Positions 12,673-24,034 of a stretch of 64,000 nt of DNA are shown piece after piece. The DNA is from Serilophus lunatus (Eukaryota; Chordata; Aves; Passeriformes; Eurylaimidae). The notes under the pieces were generated by a model. It made no database searches, was not told where the DNA came from, and was given only the letters and a program-made list of their open reading frames with translations. The stretch's first letter is position 1; every line of letters begins with the position of its first letter. The stretch lies in assembly GCA_013399895.1 (NCBI GenBank), contig VXBA01001826.1, positions 2,881,845 through 2,945,844 of the forward strand, given 5' to 3'. The position numbers and the translations under genes are program-made.

Positions 12673-13494
12673 CCTGTCTGGCAAGGATGTGCGCATAGGA
12701 TGCAAACCTCCCTGACTGCTTTGCAGGCAAGTGTGTCATGGTGGCAGTGGAGAGACCCAGCTCCATGTGAGCAGAGGATATGGATGAGCTCTGCTGACTT
12801 CCTTTGTGGCTACTGTGGGTACAAGGCTTTGTTTAAACTTAGAAGCTTGCAAAAATTAGTGTTGAGTATTATTGCAACGACATGTGGTCCAGCAGAGTTC
12901 TCAGGTCCCAAATGAAATGGGTTCTACTGGCACTTGGGAAAGGATGGTCCCTAAAACAAATAGCAAAGATGGACAAGGAGTGTGTATATGTGAGTACAGT
13001 ACCCAAGACCAGATCATAGTCCTGCCCTGTGTGCTGAGACAGGCCTGTATCTGACACCAGACAGGTCCTCCCTGTCCTGCTGCCAGGGAAATGAGTGTTC
13101 TTGCACAGGCTTAGTGAGATTGTGGCTGGGCTGTGGCATCACTCTCCACTTTGATGGGCAGTTTGCACTCTGGGAAATCATTAGATGATCAGAAGAAAGT
13201 ACAGGTGTGATGCAAGTGAGAAAATTTGTTTTAAGCTCAGCTTTAGCTTCAGAAGACCTCTAAAAACATAGATGTCATCAACATCCTACAACTGTGTTAC
13301 ACAGAGCTGAATGTAGCCACCAGTGGGTTTGTGTCAGGGAGTTGTGTGTCAGCAGCACTGACCTCAGAGGAGGCTCTAAAACAAGTGGGACTGGTCAGAC
13401 ATCCCTGATGGGCTGCAAAAAATATGACTTTAGACATCAAAGAATCAGTTCCACTTCTGAATTCCCTGGGTTCTATGGTCAATTAATTTGTGGA

Positions 13495-13526
13495 GGAGGC
13501 ACAAGGCACGAAGCACGAGGCACGTG
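13495..13526 (+). repeat. Imperfect tandem repeat of an 8-9 bp unit
   Basis: Four units of the form ggcacaa, ggcacgaa, gcacga, ggcacg follow each other. Confidence 0.6.
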
Positions 13527-14519
13527 GCTTATGGTTTTACCAAAATCATCCAAGCCGAAAAATTCATCAGTCCTATTCCTTCCTCCCAGTGACCACACAC
13601 TCGGTGAAATTCCCACATTCTTCCTTCCTCTTTGTGTGTGAAATGCAGGGAACAGGTGGCTGTTGTACAGGAGCCCCAGCACTGCTCTGAGCCACGAAAG
13701 AGTGGAGCTCCAGCTCCCCAGGCTTGCAGGATGCTCCCTGTTCACCATGTCATCTTGTTTTCCTTTTGGAAAACTGTCGGAAAAATATAGTAAAAGAGGA
13801 GCTCATGCATTTTGAGGCTCCTTGTCTTGCTCCAGTGGAGAGAGGGTTAATGGGAAAGGTGGCCACTGAACTGGTAACCACTGTCACCATGGGTTTTGCA
13901 GAGTTCCTAAGGAACAAACTTCAGAGCTGCAGAAAGATCCATGTTGTTGGTGAATATCGTGGATTGCACATCTGTCCTGTGTCTGTAAAGCTGTGGGAAG
14001 GATAGTGCTGACAGAGGGAATTTCCCCAGTGAATGGCCAAGCACCTGCTGGGTGGTGGCATCAGAGGAGGGTCCCGCGGTGCCCCACAAGGACAAGCATG
14101 TGGGTGTTGTCTTGGGTTGGAGTCTCTGTGTCTGCCTGGGGATGAGGGAGGTGTGGAGGGGAGGAAGTGGTTAAGATCAATGCACACTGTCCAACAGAAG
14201 TGACTGACATGTGAATGTGCAGACATTTCTACATTGCTTTGTGCTGTTTCCATACAAAGGATTGTAAAGTTCAACCCAGGACCAGAGCAGAGACCCCATT
14301 CCTCTGCTCCTGGGCATTCCTTCCTGGCACAGAGTAGGTGCCCAGCCTTCATCCCTGGGCAGTGTCTTGGGCATCCCTTCATGAAGCCTTCTCTGATACT
14401 TTGGGGCTTCAGCTTGTGTTACCATTTCCACTGATCTTAGGCACCAAGGCCATGTGTGAATGGGAAAGAAGGCAGTTCCAGTTTGCCCATGTTTGTTGAA
14501 TTTGATTCAAGCAGACCAT

Positions 14520-14523
<4 letters not shown>

Positions 14524-14557
<34 letters not shown>
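14524..14557. repeat. Poly-A run of 34 bases next to an assembly gap
   Basis: Uninterrupted A from 14524 to 14557. It lies just left of the two-N gap at 14591, which makes a sequencing or assembly problem here likely. Confidence 0.9.
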
Positions 14558-14559
<2 letters not shown>

Positions 14560-14590
14560 TTAAGTGGGAAGCCTAAGAGAGGGGGGGATT

Positions 14591-14592
14591 NN
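14591..14592. other. Two-base assembly gap (NN) with duplicated flanks
   Basis: Two N bases. The 33 bases ending at 14590 and the 33 bases at 14609-14641 match at about 28 positions, and both are preceded by A-rich sequence. The gap may join two overlapping readings of the same site. Confidence 0.85.
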
Positions 14593-15264
14593 AAAAGAGA
14601 AAGAAAATCTTATAGTGTGAAGCCTAAGAGATGGGTGGATTTAAATGCTATTAAGAGATTACTGGTAATGCCCAGCTGTGTGTGTTGGTTCAGCTGTGAG
14701 GCAGCAGCAGCAGCTTTGTCTCATTCCTCTTGCAAGTACAGCTCTTCCCTGGGCTGTAGAGTCCCATCTCCTTGTAGGGAGGGGTACCTGGTGTCCCCCT
14801 TCTCCTCTACCCTTTCTTCTTTGCCTGTCCCACCTGTGCTCCATGAGTCCTGCCAGCAACATCCGTGGGGACAGGCAGGAAAGTTGCCTCAAAATGCCCA
14901 TTCTTTTGTCAAGGTTCTACTTGCTGTTGGGCTTGGACTCACAGCCCCAAAGCTCCTGGTTTTGAGGGATAGAACAGCTCCTGGCACTGCTCCTACATGT
15001 GTCAGGAGGCTGCAGCTTGAGGCCAGGGTGAGGGGTTTAGTTTGACTGCTTTGCATCTCCTACCACAGCTCCTTGATGATAATGAGTGGTCCTCTCCACA
15101 GAGTCTCTTTTGGTGGTGAATTAAATCATTGCATTTCCCCCTCTCCAGCGTTCAGTGTTCTGAGCTAAATTAGAATAGAAACCTTTTCAAACCATTCCCT
15201 TAATAAAGTATTTAGTTAATAGATGATGCATAGCTCACAAAGCTTGCAAGAATCTGACATGGGG

Positions 15265-15282
15265 TATCATAATATTATGATA
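15265..15282. repeat. Perfect 18-bp palindrome
   Basis: tatcataatattatgata equals its own reverse complement. It is AT-rich and lies in unique, conserved-looking DNA. Confidence 0.9.
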
Positions 15283-17230
15283 TTTAACAGCAAAACCTAC
15301 TGCATTATCAACTTACCTCTCTAGCATGGAGGAGGCAACAGCTGAGGCATAAAAACTAATGCTTCAGTATGACAGAGCTAAAATTGAACTTGGCAATTAC
15401 TGCGTGCCTGATTCACAGTATTGTGAAGTGAAGCTACTATATAAATCAGCTCCAGTAATCATAGGGTTTAAAATTAGTCAGTTACTATTAACTCTGCCAG
15501 TGTTAGCGTATGCTGAAGAATTATAAAAGTGAAAGGTATGGAATATCTAAAGTACAGGTTTAAAGTAAACCACTTGAACAAGCTCCCAGTGGGAGGATTT
15601 GAAGTTCATGCAGAAGTAAGGTTTTGGATACTCTGACAAAGGGTTGTGGAACACATTTAATTGCACATTGCTGTCTAATCTTTTGAATGCTTAACATCCT
15701 TTGGAAAGCACCTTTTCATGTTCCCAAGACTTTCACAGTTCACAGAGGGTAGAGTGATGATTGAATTTAATTTTTCCTCCCTTACAGGATTTTTTTTTCA
15801 GAGCAGTGCTATTCAAATAGTTTGCAGAGCTCTTCAATGCCAGGCATAGAAAAAAGGAAACAGCAGGATAATGTTTTAAAATCATTATGGGGAAGTGAAA
15901 GGCTGCTCTGAGCACAGCACAGAAATTAGCAACTGCTATGATTGCTAAATTTTTATTCAATGCAAAATTCATGGAATTGCTGCTATGAAAAATACGGGAG
16001 TCAAGTTATTTAATAGGATTCTAAATTATGTAGGATGCACAAATATTTTATATGGGGCAGGGAGCTGTGTGTATTTCTGTAGGAGAGTGGGGGGCTGGGA
16101 GCAGCTCTGCTGGGGTCAGATAGCTGCTGCACTGTCCAGCCCTGTTCCCTCCCTCCTCTGCTTCATGTCAATGTTTTCAACTCAATTTTTGAATTAACAA
16201 TGTCTTGGTCTCTGTGACACACGACTGTGGCGAATGTGTTTGGGTTTACAACCTTTGAAAGCTTTCTTGGAAGGGTGAGGACAGGCACCTGAATTGCTGC
16301 AGGGTCTGTGCCCCTTGCTCTGGGCTTGCTGCTTCAGGGGACGTGTCACCACATGATACCTCATCTGATCACAGGCACCTCGTGCTTGTGGCTTTTGTTG
16401 TCGGGGTTTTGCTGTCCATGGGTAATTCTGAACGAGTTGCATCCAGTGTTAGAGTGATGGAGGAGGAGATGGCACTGTCCCCTCGGGTCTGTCAGCCTGC
16501 CCTGAGCTGCTCCTAAAGGATGGTCTAGCATTTGGTCTCATGTCAAATGCTTCAGTCCCTGGTTTCTCCCTCCCTGCATCCCCTCCAGGGAAGGCAGGCT
16601 GTGCTCTGATGGAGTTTCCCAGCTGGATGCTTTTCCTGCTGTTCAATCTAACCCCAAGTTTCCTTTCCAACCCGTAGCTCTGGTTGAGCCCCCTCACCCT
16701 GCAGCCTTTCCTCACCTTGCAGCATCCCCAGTGCTCCTGTAAGGTGGTACCATCCCTGGCTTTGCTCTTTCCATGTCTGACCTTCAAATTCTAACATAAG
16801 TCGTGATGACTTTTGTAGGTTTTCTTTTTCCCTGCTTGCCTCCTGTCCATACTGTTTTGTTCAGCCACAGCTACATCTGGTTTTCCAGAATAGGCACCTT
16901 GTGTCTTGTTTCTAACTCCAGTGAAGTGGAAACGTTGCAGCAAATCTGTGCTTTAGTCTTTCTTTACTTTTAGTCCCCCCATGTGTCCTAATTATTTAGT
17001 GCAACTTGTTCAGCCACTGTTTTTGATGGTGCTCCTGCTCTGGCAGGGATAAGAATCCAATGAGACTGGTTTTTCTCTCTTACTCTTCTTTTTACTCTTC
17101 TTCTTTTGCTTTTTAAAATAGAAGAACTGGAGGAGTGGCAGCAGCAGGACCATGCCATGGTCCTGGTTAATGTGAAAACAGCACACAGAACATGCTTTGT
17201 TAGTTAAAGTAAAGCCTGCTCAGATGGAAT

Positions 17231-17750
17231 TATAGAGTCATGGAATGGTTTGGCTTGGAAGACAGTTTAAACACCAGCCTGTTCCAGCTCCCTGCCATGG
17301 GCAGGGGAACCTCCCACTATCCCAGGTTGCTCCAACCTGGGCTCGGACACTTCCAGGGATGGGGCAGCCACAGCTTCTCTGGGCAGCCTGTGCCAGAGCC
17401 TCCCCATCCTCACAGGGAAGAATTTCTTACCAATCTATCCCTGCCTTCTGGCAAGGGGAAGCCACTTCCCCAGTCCAAGTCTCTTGGAGCCCCTTTGGGC
17501 ACTGAAAAGGGCTCTAAGGTCTCCCTGGAGCTTTATCCTCTCCAAGTGAACACTCCCAAGTCTCCCAGTCTGGCTCCAGAGCAGAGGGGCAGCCTTTTGA
17601 GCATCTCCATGGTTCCCTCAGGACCTGCTGATATTGGGGGCCTTTCTGGTAGAGGCAGGACTCAAGGCTGAGGTCTCACAAAAGAGTGATAGAGGGGCAG
17701 AACTCCCTCCCTCTTCCTCCTGCCCACACTGTGGGACGAGCCCAGAATGC
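17231..17750 (-). mobile_element. CR1 3' part, about 520 bp
   Basis: One of the longest CR1 copies in the window. On the + strand it opens tagagtcatggaatggtttg, contains ccatgggcaggggaacctcc, tctccaagtgaacactccca and gagcatctccatgg, and continues into gtagaggcaggactc and gagaggggcagaactccctc-like sequence near 17690. The last part reaches into the reverse transcriptase ORF region but is not an open frame. Confidence 0.9.
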
Positions 17751-19177
17751 TAGAGGGCTGGAGAAGCAAACACCAAGGGCTGTTTGGGTGCTGCTCCAGG
17801 GCAGCACCCACATGTGATTACTGAGTTTGTCGCCGTGTTCTGCGATAAAGATTAAAGACTGTGAAGGTCACTCTGCACTGATGAGCCTGTTTTCCATCAT
17901 ACTGGGGACTTGCATTTCGGAAATAAACTCTGTTATTGGTCTCAGCCTCAGGAAGGCGTTACCTTATCAGTCAGAGTTAAACCTTACTGCGTTCCATTAG
18001 AGGATTTTGAAATATATAATTTTCAATTGACTGGTACAGGGTAAATTGCCCCTATTCTCTCTGCCAATAACTTTAAGATTCATGAAGAATTTATCAGTAC
18101 ATTTAACACTTCCACTGAAACTCTATTTCGGAGGTTATGGAAATGAGCTACAAATGAAAGTCACAACTCAGAAAGCAGGAAACATGCCTCTAAGTGAGGA
18201 AAAAGCTGTCACTGGCATTGTGAAGAAAGAGAGGTATAAATAGGGCACTGGGTTAGAAAGCAGGAAATCTGCGTGCTGTGGGTTTTACTTGGAATTTCTT
18301 CTGGTGACCCCAGATAAGATTGTTAACCCTTGTCTCTGCAGGCGGTTGTACGTGCTCACTCGTGGGCTCTGTTTCTGGCTTTGGGGATTGTCTGCATGAG
18401 CTGACTGAACGTGGAGCCACTCCATCAATCATGGGCATGTGGTTTTCATGCTTAGGAAGGATCACTTTACCAAAGAGACTGGATTTCTCAATATTTCCTG
18501 TAGAGTAAAATTTAGCCTTGTCCCCACCCTGCATGCCCTGGGGAGAGGTGAGATCATGGTGAAGGGTCTGTCTTTGCAAGCAGCCAGGGGAGGGTGGGTG
18601 TCACAGATACAGAGACAATTCCAACTGTGGATGAACTTGGTGCAGTCAGTGACCACAAACTCATGTTCAGTTTTGTTTTGATAAAGAAAAATAAACAGCA
18701 TTAATCAGGAAGAACTTCTCTCATCTCCATGATGGACCAAGAAGATGCTTCCATGTGAGCCCATGCCCTGGGTGTCCATGTGTGTCAGTCCTTGCCTGCA
18801 GCCTGCACAGAACCAAACGTGAAACAGCTCCAGTGTTCCAAGACACAAGGCTGTAAAATTCCAGTTCCCAGAAAAGGGCAGGTTTCAGCCCAAGATACAT
18901 TATGGTCTTTCAGCCTCCTACCAGCACTGCTGGGTGTGCAGCATATTGACAGATCGTGAGCTGGTGTTTGTCATGTTGTTCAATGTAACTTTGATCAAAA
19001 TGGTTTGAGGGTTTTTTTCCCAGCATACACCAGATTTGGTGATAGTCTGGAGGGAATCCATCCAGGTGGATAGTTGCAATGGGAAAAGACAAAGGTACAA
19101 GACAGATTATTGCCACTAAATGAGGCTCTGTAAGGCACCTCAGCCCCATAAGGTGTGGGGATGTGCTTTATTTACAT
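17751..19177. other. Unique non-coding DNA
   Basis: 17930-18240 is AT-rich and repeat-free with homeodomain-like TAAT/ATTA cores; a possible conserved element. Otherwise empty. Confidence 0.5.
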
Positions 19178-19618
19178 CATAGAATCACAGAATGGTTTGG
19201 TTTGGAAGGCAAATTCAAAGGTCATCTACTCCAAGCCCTCTGCAATGAGCAGGGACACCTTCCACTAGACCAGATTGCTCAGAGCCCCATCCAACCTGGA
19301 CTTGAACACTTCCAGGAATGGGGCATGTACCTCTCTGGGCGACACCTGCCACTGTTTTACCAACCTCATTGTAAAAAACTTTCCTATTTTCTAATCAAAA
19401 TTATCAATCTCTCAGTATGAAGATATTCCCTTTGTCCTGTCTCTTGTCCAAAGTCCCTCTCCAGCTCTCGTGGAGCCCCTCTAGGCACGGGAAGGGGCTC
19501 TAAGGTCTCCCTGGAACCTTCTCTTCTCCAGGTGAACACCCCCAGCTCTCCCAGCCCGCCTCCAGAGGAGAGGAGCTCCAGCCCTTGGAGCATCTCCATG
19601 GCCCTCTCAGAGGGGATA
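19178..19618 (-). mobile_element. CR1 3' part, about 440 bp
   Basis: Opens catagaatcacagaatggtt and runs through tccaacctggacttgaacac, gtagcccctct-type sequence, ccttctcttctccaggtgaa and catctccatggccctctcag. The order is that of an inverted CR1 end. Confidence 0.92.
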
Positions 19619-22491
19619 TGGCTGTGAGAAGAACCATCCCACCGTGGCACTTAATGCTTTAAAAGCCATACTGAGACAAAACCAGTCCTGTGAGAAAGGG
19701 CCTGGCCTCTCTGACAGTGCTGCTTTCAGTTCCTGAGCTGACAGTTCCAGTGTGTGTGCAAGTCAGGGGGTCATGAAGATCTTTAATAAATGACAAGTGG
19801 GTATGATAGTTCTGACTGTTACAAGTTACAAATTTGGCTTAGGGAGTTATTTCAGGCTTGTGCAGCCTAAAATTGTCTCGCAGCCTGAAATCACATCTCC
19901 AATAGAAATAATAACCTCCACTCACTCCAGTCCCTGCGTGCTCTGTAATAAACAAATGGTGACTTCCTGGGAAGTGTCATCCTGGGAACACTGGTGTTGA
20001 GGAGTGCTTGTCTCACAGAGGAGGTGCAGGAATCAGGATATTTCCCATGCAGCTCATGAATCTGGAGAAGTTGGTAGTTTTAAGTCTTGGCTCTGTTCTC
20101 TGAAGGTTAAAACAAAAAGCGATGAATACTTTCTACCTGGGCAGAGAGGCCTGATTAGCTCTTGCAAGCTGCATCTGAATCCTTCAGAGGAGAACATGAG
20201 GGATTCCCCATGTTCCTTAGTCGCTGATGTCCCTTGTCCCCATACACATCTCAGTGTGAATCCCAGTGCTTTCATAGGCAGGCTCCTAGTGCCAAACCTA
20301 TGAGCTGGTGACCTCATGCAGGGAGACACTTTCCTGCCTTTGACTACAACGAAACCCACAAAGCTGAGCGTATTTGGAAAAGGTTCTGCACATCTTACAT
20401 GACCCTTTGCAGAAGCTGTAACTGAAACTGATGGGGACAGAGCAGTCACAGCTCCGTGTGAGCAAAAGCAGAATTTGTCCTGTCCTTGGAGCACACAAAC
20501 ATTTGCTCTGTGGGCTCTGCTCCTCTCTGTGCACAGGTTGTTTTGTTTCCTGTGGTGTCTGTGCTGCTGTTGAGGCAGTTCCACGAACCTCCTGTTTCTC
20601 CCAGTGCTGTTTGCATGGCAGGTGTTTGCTGTGATAAAATATTGATGGGGAGGAGGAAGGAAGGCTTCGTGCTCTGGCTGGCCCTATCTCTTGTTATTTT
20701 GCAGGTGGGAGGGACAGAAAGAGCCACATCATGATTTTCAACTCAACCAAGGTCAAGATAGACAATCTGGAGAATTTATGGAATTTGAATATAACTGGGG
20801 TTTGAGGCAGCTCAGGATAACTCTGTTAAATCCTTAACTTTGCTAGAAGTTGAGTTTGGACAGAGGAGCAGGGTGGAAGATGCACTGAGATATCATGGGA
20901 TGATTTTGGGTGTACAGCAGTGTGTGTCAGCCTATGCTGCTGCACTGGATGTTCTAGCAGCTGAGTTTACCTTACTGTTCTTCAAATGTCTCAAAATGCA
21001 GCATGTTCCAGGTCTTGTTGTCTTTGCTGATGTCATCAAACTGCAAGAAAACTGAAAAAGCATCAGAAAAAAAATTGCTCCTTGAGGAGCAGAGCAGCTC
21101 ACTGATCTCTGGCCTGCCTGGATCTTTCCAGTGCAGGAGATCCTGATGCCCATGGCATGTGGTGGGCAGAGGCAGAGCCCTGAGCCTTCCCAGCCCGTGG
21201 GAGAAGGGCTGGCAGAGGTGGTCGGTGTTAGAGCATCACCTGTTTGGCAGCTGGGCTGGGTGAGGGGTTTGCACCCCTGTAGGAAAGGCTCTCTGATGGA
21301 CAATGGAGACCTGTGGGGCTGGGACAAGAAGCTGCATTTGCTTTCCTTTTAAACTCATTACTTTGCTGCTTTTGTGCTCTTGCTCAACCCTCTGCTGCCT
21401 TTTCTTCCTGCCAGTTTCCATTTCTTCCCCTGCAGGCTGAGGCTTCCCCAGGTGTAACTAAAGATGGAGAACAGTATGTGTAAGGTGATCAGAGATGCTG
21501 AGTGTTTAATACCAACCTGTAACTTGCAAGGAACAGTTTCTCCCCTATGTTGTAGTAGCAGGTTTGGCAGCCAAGACCTCACTCCATCACATTTCTCTTT
21601 TTCTTCCTGTAAAGAAATATGTTGGATGTTCCTTCCCTCTTCCCAAGAAAGAATAAACCCTGATGCCTCTGGACTTGCTTTGTGGAGTATTGAGCAACAT
21701 CCATGTGACCATGGCAAAACTGGGAATAAAGGGGAGAAAACCAGATAAGACAAGTTTGGGATTGGAGGGTCTCCTCTGTCAGGGGAGGTAGAACCTTTGC
21801 TGCAACAAATGCAGGATTGAATGAGTTTTGAGGAGCTATGGAAGTGTTGCACTTACCAGAGTGACTTCCAGTGAAACCAGTAAAGCTCCCTGGGTGGCTG
21901 TGCCTGCAGGCTGCCCACCCACTGCAGGGCTCAGCAGGTTGGCCTTTGATATTTTATTTTTAATAGAGATCTGAAAAAAATATGCTTTTGTCTTAATTGA
22001 AACAAAAACAGGAGGTGAGTGCCCCAGAAACCTCACTGCACAAGCTTTAAGTGGTTGTGGTTTGTGTTTCTAGCTACTTATGTCTATCTGATGAACCGTT
22101 TCTGTTGGTTTGGGGTTTTTTTCTCTTCTTTTTTTAGTTTTCTACTTTTTTTAATTTTTCCTACAAGAAGGAAGGCAGAAATTATTCTGGCCAGTTGGTA
22201 ACTGTTGTTTCCAGCTTTTATCATCAGCAGCCCTTTTCATCGTGGTGTAAGCGAGGTGCTCCAAATGCATGTGCACGTGCCAGGTCTGAATGTGACCTCC
22301 AGACAGAATATTAAATGACTGTAAAAGCCTTTCTGCAGCAAATTTGGTGTTAGTATTGACTTATGGCAACAACATGAGCTGCAGGGTGAGGGCTGCAGGT
22401 TGCTGTGTCTGAATATCTGGGCTGGGATTTCCAAGTGCCAGTGGGAGCTGAGTACCGCTTTTGTGGTCATAAGGTACTGTCCAGCCTCCTG
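19619..22491. other. Unique non-coding DNA before the solo LTR
   Basis: No repeats or exons recognised. Several 90-176 codon frames overlap on both strands near 20050-20730 without similarity to known proteins. Confidence 0.55.
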
Positions 22492-22887
22492 TGTCCTGGT
22501 TTTAGCTGGGATAGAGTTAAATTTCTTCTTATTAGGACAAAACAGTGCTGTGTTTTGGGTTTATTATGCCTGTAGTGTTGATAACACACTGGTGTTTTAG
22601 TTATTGCTAAGAAGTGCTTACCCTAAATCAAGGACTTTTCAGTTTCCCAATCTGTGCCAGTGAGCAGGAGGGATCATGGCTGGAACAGCTGACCCAAACT
22701 GGCCAGAAGAATATTCCACACCATGAACTGCCATGTCCAGTGTAGAAGCTGTTCTTAGTTTACAGTTAAACTGTATCGCAACCCACAAGTTTTACCTTTT
22801 TCTGATTCTCCTCCCATCCCTCTGGGAAGGGGCAGTGAAGGAGCAGTTATATGGTGCTGAGTTGCTGGCTGGGGTTAAACCACCACA
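22492..22887 (+). mobile_element. Solo LTR of an avian endogenous retrovirus, central part deleted
   Basis: It begins TGTCCTGGTTTTAGCTGGGA and ends TTAAACCACCACA, so it has TG...CA termini. In between are blocks I recognise from an abundant neoavian LTR family (ERVL-like, but the class is uncertain): 'gataacacactg', 'caaggacttttcag', 'gctgacccaaactggcc', 'aacccacaagttttac' and 'gctggctggggtt'. At 396 bp it is shorter than copies I remember. The part between about 22742 and 22770, where the promoter and start of R would lie, seems to be missing. No internal gag, pol or env sequence flanks it, so it is a solo LTR formed by recombination. The flanking 5-mers (tcctg before, ttatg after) match at only three positions, so target-site duplication is not convincing and the copy is probably old. 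Confidence 0.85.
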
Positions 22888-22899
22888 TTATGCCAAGGA

Positions 22900-22953
22900 T
22901 TAAATACTTGCTAAGAGTTAATTCTCTCCTAAGGGTTAAATATCTGCTAAGAA
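22900..22953 (+). repeat. Three tandem 18-bp units beside the solo LTR
   Basis: The units are ttaaatacttgctaagag, ttaattctctcctaaggg and ttaaatatctgctaagaa, each exactly 18 bases and contiguous. They start 13 bp after the LTR end and lead straight into a perfect hairpin. Confidence 0.85.
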
Positions 22954-22978
22954 TTGTGCTAAGAAACTCTTAGCACAA
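22954..22978. repeat. Perfect hairpin, 11-bp arms, 3-base loop
   Basis: ttgtgctaaga pairs fully with tcttagcacaa around the loop aac. The ctaaga core matches the ctaag core of the preceding 18-bp units, so the right arm may be an inverted copy of the unit. Confidence 0.9.
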
Positions 22979-23796
22979 ACCTGTGCTCAACTCAAAGGGA
23001 CAAACCAGTAACTGATAATAGGTTTGGGGTTTATTTTTGGTCATTGCAGTGAACACTTCTGCTTCATACGGTTTTTTTGCTCATTTCCATGTACCTTTGG
23101 ACTTGCTGTTCCTGTTTCTTGTCACTCGTGGGCTGTGCTGCCCAGGGACTGCTATTCTCCAGCAAGGGTTTGTCAGAGATGACCTTCAGTGTTGCATCAG
23201 CTCTTTGCAGTTCTAGGCAATACGTGGTTTTAATTTATGTCGTTATCCAGGCGTCTTGGTTTCTCCTACAGGGTGTTTGGAGGGGTTTTTTTAAAGCTTC
23301 CCAACACAATGGCTATCTCCAAAGAAAAGGTGTTGAACTAATTGGTCTGATCAGCTGCAGCAGATCCTGCAGTGCAGGATTGCTTGAAACTAGAAAGATA
23401 TGACTGCTTGGCTAAGTTGGCATATAGGTATGGAGAGTAAATCCTAGAGCAGGAAGGAAGATGAAATTCAAGACCTGCTGTAATTTGAAAATGAGAGATA
23501 CGTCCTCTCTTCAATAGTCTCCTATTAAATGATGGCAACAAGTGATGGTCTTTGCTGGAAGAAAAAGGAAATGCAACAAGTGTTTACCTAGTTGTAAACA
23601 TAGATCTTGTTGAGAAAGGAGTTTAGCAGCTTTTGCTGGCTCAGAGAAGTCATATTCTGGCTGGCATTGTCCTTACAAGGTGATTTAGTTCTCTCTACCT
23701 TGCACAGTCTTTAAGTCACAATACCCAACTACCAGCATAATAAAAAATGGATTAAAATGCCTAAAGTCATGTCTAAATCTTTGATTCTGGTAATGG
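22979..23796. other. Unique non-coding DNA
   Basis: Nothing recognised. A 108-codon + frame at 23077-23403 has no family resemblance. Confidence 0.55.
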
Positions 23797-24034
23797 TAGA
23801 ATCATAGAATGGCTTGGTTTGGAAGAGACCTTACAGACCATCTCATTCCACTCCTGTGTTATGGGCAGGGACACCTTCCACCAGGTTGCTCCAACCTGGC
23901 CTTGAACAGTTCCAGGGATGGGACAGCCACAGCTTTTCTGGGCAACCTGTGCCAGGGCCTCACCACCCTCACGATAAAGAATATCTAATCCTAATATCTA
24001 ATCTAAATCTCGTTTTTCTAGTTTAAAACCATAT
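23797..24034 (-). mobile_element. CR1 3' end, about 240 bp
   Basis: Opens tagaatcatagaatggcttg, contains gggcagggacaccttccacc and gtgccagggcctcaccaccc, and ends in the gtttaaaacca block. Confidence 0.92.

Larger units (their letters stand above)
12673..17230. other. Unique non-coding DNA with the poly-A/gap site
   Basis: Holds the short tandem repeat at 13495, the poly-A and gap at 14524-14592 and the palindrome at 15265. The stretch 15170-15980 is AT-rich and repeat-free and is a candidate conserved element. Confidence 0.55.

Noticed and set aside
17240..17671. 143-codon + strand frame
   Set aside because: It lies within an inverted CR1 copy.
20054..20584. 176-codon minus-strand frame with overlapping + frames
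   Set aside because: Frames on both strands overlap, none resembles a protein family, and composition is that of ordinary intron DNA.
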